From DASQJJ01 sp035631115 (GTDB lineage Bacteria > Patescibacteriota > Microgenomatia > Levybacterales > UBA12049), in contig DASQJJ010000074.1 of the NCBI GenBank assembly GCA_035631115.1, positions 1 to 8,961 on the forward strand: a stretch of DNA of 8,961 nt, read 5' to 3'. Shown in pieces: positions 6,937 through 8,961 of the stretch. The position numbers and the translations under genes were made by a program. The stretch's first letter is position 1. Every line of letters starts with the position of its first letter. Under the pieces are notes generated by a model. It had not been told where the DNA came from and searched no databases. It saw only the letters and a list, made by a program, of their open reading frames with translations.

Positions 6937-7023
6937 GAATGTGGTAGTGAATTGCTGGCGGACATCAACGCTATTCGAACATATTGGATACAAAATCAAG
7001 AAGGGCTTTACATTCCTAACTAC
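6937..7023 (+). pseudogene. Possible short ORF remnant between DHFR-like and 2H genes
   Basis: This stretch between two minus-strand genes reads as about 28 sense codons plus stop on the plus strand, with protein-like composition (ELLADINAIRTYW, then NQEGLYIPNYC). It has no usual start codon and its 3' end slightly overlaps the 2H gene tail. I do not recognise it. It may be an eroded coding fragment or chance. Confidence 0.15.
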
Positions 7024-7543
7024 TGTGCAATTTAAATGTTTCAATTATCCTCGCAGGCATTACACCATCTCCTTGTATAAGAGAGAATTCATTAAATTCA
7101 GTATCAATTGATACCATTAAATCCTCTGCTTCCGAAAGAGCTTTTTTGTATAAATCTTTGTTAAATTGATTTTCATTTGTTTTGAAGAATCCAAGAGTCA
7201 TGTGAGGAATGAATGGGATATCTGTTCTTAACTGAGATGAAAGTATTCCTGTGTACAATTTATCATGAAGATTAAAAATATGTTCTCTACCATTACTCAC
7301 TAATAGAAATAGGTAATCATCAAATGATTTTGTAAAACCACTAAGAGTTATTGGAAAAGATACAACTTGCTGTGCTACTTCAGTCAGATGAGAAACAATT
7401 CCATCTTCAGGAATATCTACAAAAGGAAAAACTAGAGTAAGATGGGGATTTAATACATTCCATTTTGGATCGTACTTTTCTCTAAAAGCTTGCAATTTCT
7501 CTAAATCAATTTTGGGGAAAAAGACTACCGCATAGTGCTGCAT
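7016..7543 (-). CDS. 2H phosphoesterase superfamily (2'-5' RNA ligase-like) protein
   Basis: A 175-residue cytoplasmic protein of the LigT-like 2H phosphoesterase fold, named for two H-x-T/S catalytic motifs. Seen: HLT at 34-36 within NPHLTLVFPF, and HMT at 114-116 within IPHMTLGFF, about 80 residues apart as expected, each at the end of a hydrophobic strand in the duplicated half-domain. Homologues act on 2',3'-cyclic phosphates or 2'-5' RNA linkages; the true substrate here is unknown. The protein is complete and of normal family length. ATG 7543 lies 6 bases after an extended -10 (TGATATAAT), again predicting a leaderless message. Its promoter abuts the start-less plus-strand ORF at 7546. 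Confidence 0.87.
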   Translation of the reverse strand: MQHYAVVFFPKIDLEKLQAFREKYDPKWNVLNPHLTLVFPFVDIPEDGIVSHLTEVAQQVVSFPITLSGFTKSFDDYLFLLVSNGREHIFNLHDKLYTGILSSQLRTDIPFIPHMTLGFFKTNENQFNKDLYKKALSEAEDLMVSIDTEFNEFSLIQGDGVMPARIIETFKLHSS

Positions 7544-7549
7544 GAATTA

Positions 7550-7558
7550 ATTATATCA
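7550..7558 (-). promoter_or_regulatory. Extended -10 promoter of 2H phosphoesterase gene, predicted leaderless
   Basis: Minus-strand TGATATAAT is a perfect TGn + TATAAT, ending 6 bases before ATG 7543. No -35 match is visible. Confidence 0.6.
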
Positions 7559-7704
7559 GGTTCGAATCCACGCTGGGTTATTTTGCTGGCGAGCTTACCC
7601 TCAGGTGGAACCAGATTGTGCCTAGTCTGCTTAAAACCTACGAAAAATTCAAGAAACTTGGATATATCATATCAAATGGTGAAGTGATAATTATCGAGCT
7701 TGAA

Positions 7705-7711
7705 AAGGAGG
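7705..7711 (+). promoter_or_regulatory. Strong Shine-Dalgarno of PLD gene
   Basis: AAGGAGG lies 6 bases before ATG 7718, a near-perfect anti-16S match at ideal spacing. It decides ATG 7718 over the upstream in-frame TTG 7700. It is the only convincing Shine-Dalgarno at a gene start in the window. Confidence 0.8.
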
Positions 7712-7717
7712 AGAAAC

Positions 7718-8158
7718 ATGTTTAACTCCTCGCTCTTCGACGAGAGGACCTTTTATCAAACGTTTTTAGAAGACTTGAAATATTGTCAGAGTGAAGTGAT
7801 CATAGAAAGTCCGTTTATTACAACTGCTCGAATGAAAACGTTTGATCGAGTATTTCAAAATCTTCTCAAAAAAGGGATAAAAATCTATATTATTACCCGG
7901 GATCCTTCCGAACACGATAATGGCTATGAAATTCAATCTGAAGAGGCTATACAATGGTGTGAAGAAATAGGAATACAGGTATTACTTTGCAAAGGTAATC
8001 ACCACAGAAAGTTGGCTATTTTGGATAGAAAAATACTTTGGGAAGGAAGTCTCAATATCCTTTCTCAAGCACACAGTAGAGAAATTATGCGAAGAATTGC
8101 CTCTGAAGACATTACAATTCAGACATTTCATTTTTTGAAGCTAGGCAAAGTAATTTGA
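7718..8158 (+). CDS. Phospholipase D-like (single HKD motif) domain protein
   Basis: A 146-residue soluble protein of the PLD superfamily, whose members cleave or transfer phosphodiesters through a His-Lys-Asp site. Seen: an N-terminal helix (FYQTFLEDL, 12-20); SEVIIESPFIT (25-35), the usual first strand; a Rossmann-like half with GIKIYIITR (53-61); and a complete HKD motif H96-x-K98-x4-D103-x6-G110-S-x-N113 (within HHRKLAILD and WEGSLN), then SREIMRRI (120-127). One HKD motif in about 150 residues suggests a homodimer forming one active site, as in Nuc-type nucleases; nuclease is likelier than lipase, but this is inference. No signal peptide. It overlaps a start-less ORF upstream, and its TGA overlaps the TTG (8155) of the next frame, so it looks like part of a compact plus-strand unit. 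The strong Shine-Dalgarno contrasts with its neighbours. Confidence 0.85.
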   Translation: MFNSSLFDERTFYQTFLEDLKYCQSEVIIESPFITTARMKTFDRVFQNLLKKGIKIYIITRDPSEHDNGYEIQSEEAIQWCEEIGIQVLLCKGNHHRKLAILDRKILWEGSLNILSQAHSREIMRRIASEDITIQTFHFLKLGKVI

Positions 8159-8162
8159 CGGA

Positions 8163-8171
8163 TGGTATACT
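8163..8171 (+). promoter_or_regulatory. Possible extended -10 before small helical gene
   Basis: TGGTATACT fits TGn + TATACT and ends 10 bases before ATG 8182, predicting a leader of about 4 bases, similar to the GtrA gene. No -35 is visible. It may be fortuitous, since the gene could be read from the PLD transcript. Confidence 0.3.
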
Positions 8172-8181
8172 ACAACAAGTT

Positions 8182-8391
8182 ATGGCAAAAGGATATCAAA
8201 TTAACGAAAAAGATATTGATAGTGTACTCAATTTCTTAAAAATTCATGACCCAGATAATGCAACACCTGATATGGCTATAGAAATTCTTGAGGCTATGCA
8301 GGCAAAATTTCATGAGATGGCACATACAGATCCAGAAATATTGAGGCAAATTTTGGAAGATCTGAAAAAGCAAAAGAAGATATTAAATTAA
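8182..8391 (+). CDS. Small helical protein of unknown function
   Basis: A 69-residue (from ATG 8182) or 78-residue (from TTG 8155) soluble acidic-basic protein that I do not recognise. It appears all-helical: EKDIDSVLNFL (about 9-19), a turn with HDPDNATPD (22-30), an amphipathic MAIEILEAMQAKFHEMAH (31-48), and TDPEILRQILEDLKKQKK (49-66). No membrane segment, cysteines or known catalytic motif are seen. The TTG overlaps the PLD stop (TTGA), which would favour coupling with PLD. ATG 8182 is preferred weakly because a TATACT element precedes it and neither start has a Shine-Dalgarno. Its stop overlaps the convergent XRE gene by four bases. Position downstream of PLD suggests a functional partner, but this is inference only. 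Confidence 0.6.
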   Translation: MAKGYQINEKDIDSVLNFLKIHDPDNATPDMAIEILEAMQAKFHEMAHTDPEILRQILEDLKKQKKILN

Positions 8392-8597
8392 AACGGCAAA
8401 ATATCTGATGACTTTATTTTTAAAGTCTTTGCCAATTTACTCAAGGTGTCAATTGAAGCCCCAACTTCCCCTCGCTCAAGTTTTGCATAGGAATTTACAT
8501 GCATACCTACTTTATCAGCAACTTCAGCCTGAGTTAGCTCTAACTTTTCCCTTGCTATCTTTAATTTTTTGCCAATTTCTTTATCAGATTTGCTCAT
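8388..8597 (-). CDS. XRE-family helix-turn-helix transcriptional regulator
   Basis: A 69-residue DNA-binding protein consisting almost only of an HTH_3 (Cro/C1-type) domain at about 8-65. Seen: IGKKLKIAREKLELTQAEVADKVGM (helices 1-2, split across 8-32), recognition helix HVNSYAKLERGE (33-44), SIDTLSKLAKTLKI (48-61) and the usual terminal SSDILPF (63-69). No effector domain is present, so it probably binds as a simple dimer; targets unknown. It sits 10 bases downstream of the TM2 gene on the same strand and probably shares its transcript. No Shine-Dalgarno is evident. It converges on the small helical gene with a four-base overlap, which makes antisense or mutual regulation conceivable but unproven. 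Confidence 0.9.
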   Translation of the reverse strand: MSKSDKEIGKKLKIAREKLELTQAEVADKVGMHVNSYAKLERGEVGASIDTLSKLAKTLKIKSSDILPF

Positions 8598-8607
8598 ATT
8601 TTTAGAT

Positions 8608-8868
8608 CTATGAATATCTTGCTAAAAAGTCTTTGTCAGACATTGAAAGATATATAATCCCCTCCAAAAATCCAATTATCGCAGGAATAAATGTCCATGA
8701 AAAAATGAAATATATAATTCCCCAACCAACTTTTCCTAAATAAAATTTATGAATACCCAATCCTCCTAAAAATATAGCTAATAAAGCTGCAATAACTTTA
8801 TTTCTACTAGAACTAATCTCACTTGCAGTATCCCTTTTTAGTTTTTTCTTCATTTTTGTGTTTTTCAT
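8608..8868 (-). CDS. TM2 domain-containing membrane protein
   Basis: An 86-residue protein with a Lys-rich cytoplasmic N-terminus (1-24) and a TM2 domain (25-77). Seen: KVIAALLAIFLGGLGIHKFYLGK (split over 24-46), where GG.GIHKFYLG is the family signature; a second hydrophobic segment WGIIYFIFSWTFIPAIIGFLEG (49-70); and a closing IIYLSMSDKDF. TM2 proteins are common in bacteria but their molecular role is largely unknown. ATG 8868 lies 6 bases after TATAAT, fitting a leaderless message; ATG 8853 (residue 6) is an alternative. It is followed by the XRE gene, and its promoter lies within the tail of the upstream M23 peptidase gene. Confidence 0.88.
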   Translation of the reverse strand: MKNTKMKKKLKRDTASEISSSRNKVIAALLAIFLGGLGIHKFYLGKVGWGIIYFIFSWTFIPAIIGFLEGIIYLSMSDKDFLARYS

Positions 8869-8874
8869 ATTTAA

Positions 8875-8903
8875 ATTATAACCATTTTACGGATTGCCAG
8901 CAA
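8875..8903 (-). promoter_or_regulatory. Promoter of TM2-XRE unit, predicted leaderless
   Basis: On the minus strand TTGCTG (8903-8898), a 17-base spacer and a perfect TATAAT (8880-8875) are followed by 6 bases and ATG 8868. The -35 lies inside the 3' end of the M23 peptidase gene. Confidence 0.6.
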
Positions 8904-8961
8904 GAAACGTCCTAGGATTTACAGGTATTCCAAAAGCTCTTATTTCAAAATGGAGATGTGG
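8887..8961 (-). CDS. M23 family metallopeptidase, C-terminal fragment (5' end beyond window)
   Basis: The last 24 residues of a LytM/lysostaphin-type zinc peptidase, a cell-wall hydrolase or its non-catalytic relative acting outside the membrane. Seen: PHLHFEIR, the H-x-H zinc-ligand motif with the following family-typical strand, then GIPVNPRTFL, the usual ending, and a TAA at 8889-8887. The rest of the gene, including the first zinc ligands and any signal peptide, is outside the window. It lies upstream of, and in the same direction as, the TM2-XRE pair, which has its own apparent promoter. Confidence 0.8.
   Translation of the reverse strand, partial: PHLHFEIRAFGIPVNPRTFLAGNP

Larger units (their letters stand above)
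7546..7725 (+). pseudogene. Start-less ORF, probable 5'-truncated gene upstream of PLD gene
   Basis: An open frame of 59 codons runs from just after a TGA (7543-7545) to TAA at 7723-7725. It reads plausibly as protein: GYFAGELTLRWNQIVPSLL, then KTYEKFKKLGYIIS and a strand-like GEVIIIELEKEEK. It contains no ATG or TTG; the only alternatives are CTG 7573 and GTG 7618. Its last 8 bases overlap the PLD start codon and its 3' end carries that gene's Shine-Dalgarno, the arrangement of translationally coupled operon partners. I therefore infer the tail of a formerly complete gene that lost its 5' end, perhaps at the junction with the 2H gene. I do not recognise the family. A real gene starting at GTG 7618 (35 residues) is the alternative. 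Confidence 0.35.

Noticed and set aside
6970..6990. ATTCGAAC, a second T-loop-like string on the minus strand
   Set aside because: The flanking five-base arms do not pair, so no tRNA is supported.
6917..7111. Plus-strand frame of 64 codons starting at ATG 6917
   Set aside because: It overlaps the 2H gene antisense, lacks a ribosome site and shows no family features.
7556..7580. GGTTCGAATCC resembling a tRNA T-arm, possible tRNA or attachment site
   Set aside because: Only the loop and two stem pairs fit; the remaining T-stem positions do not pair, there is no acceptor stem, anticodon arm or CCA upstream or downstream, and no second copy is seen.
6954..7591. Short repeat GCTGGCG at 6954-6960 and 7585-7591 flanking the 2H gene
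   Set aside because: Seven bases is too short to call a target-site duplication, and no terminal inverted repeats or transposase are present.
1..8961. Alternative genetic code (TGA as Gly)
   Set aside because: TGA ends the glycerate kinase, acyltransferase and PLD genes at natural C-termini and no in-frame TGA is needed inside conserved domains.

Overview
The window is AT-rich, gene-dense bacterial DNA with short or overlapping gene junctions. TGA serves as a normal stop codon (glycerate kinase, acyltransferase, PLD gene), so the standard bacterial code fits and the TGA-recoding Gracilibacteria/Absconditabacteria do not. The gene mix (split-type transketolase, MOFRL glycerate kinase, membrane acyltransferase with an extra surface domain, GtrA, TM2, small PLD-like protein, VOC proteins) suggests a Patescibacteria/CPR genome, possibly Microgenomates-like. 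That placement is inference from gene content only.

Layout. Positions 1-3496 (minus) hold a tightly coupled operon, transcribed acyltransferase -> glycerate 2-kinase -> transketolase N-terminal subunit; the last runs off the left edge. A divergent MFS transporter (3583-4839, plus) ends tail-to-tail, with a 17-base overlap, against a VOC protein (4823-5224, minus). A second VOC protein (5287-5709, plus) diverges from the first and converges on a GtrA membrane protein (5716-6225, minus). Next come a dihydrofolate-reductase-like protein (6279-6887, minus) and a 2H phosphoesterase (7016-7543, minus). From 7546 the plus strand carries a start-less ORF remnant, a PLD-family HKD protein and a small helical protein of unknown function. 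These meet a minus-strand TM2 -> XRE pair (8868-8388). The right edge holds the C-terminus of an M23 metallopeptidase (minus).

The most striking pattern is regulatory. Eight genes that begin transcription units each have a -10 hexamer (TATAAT, TATACT, TATAAA, TAAAAT or TATAAG), often with an extended TGn, ending only 5-11 bases before the chosen ATG. The predicted transcripts therefore carry 0-5 base leaders, meaning mainly leaderless translation. The PLD gene is the exception, with a near-perfect AAGGAGG Shine-Dalgarno. I see no CRISPR array, insertion sequence, rRNA or intact tRNA. Other candidate novelties are the extracytoplasmic domain fused to the acyltransferase and the unrecognised small genes around the PLD protein.
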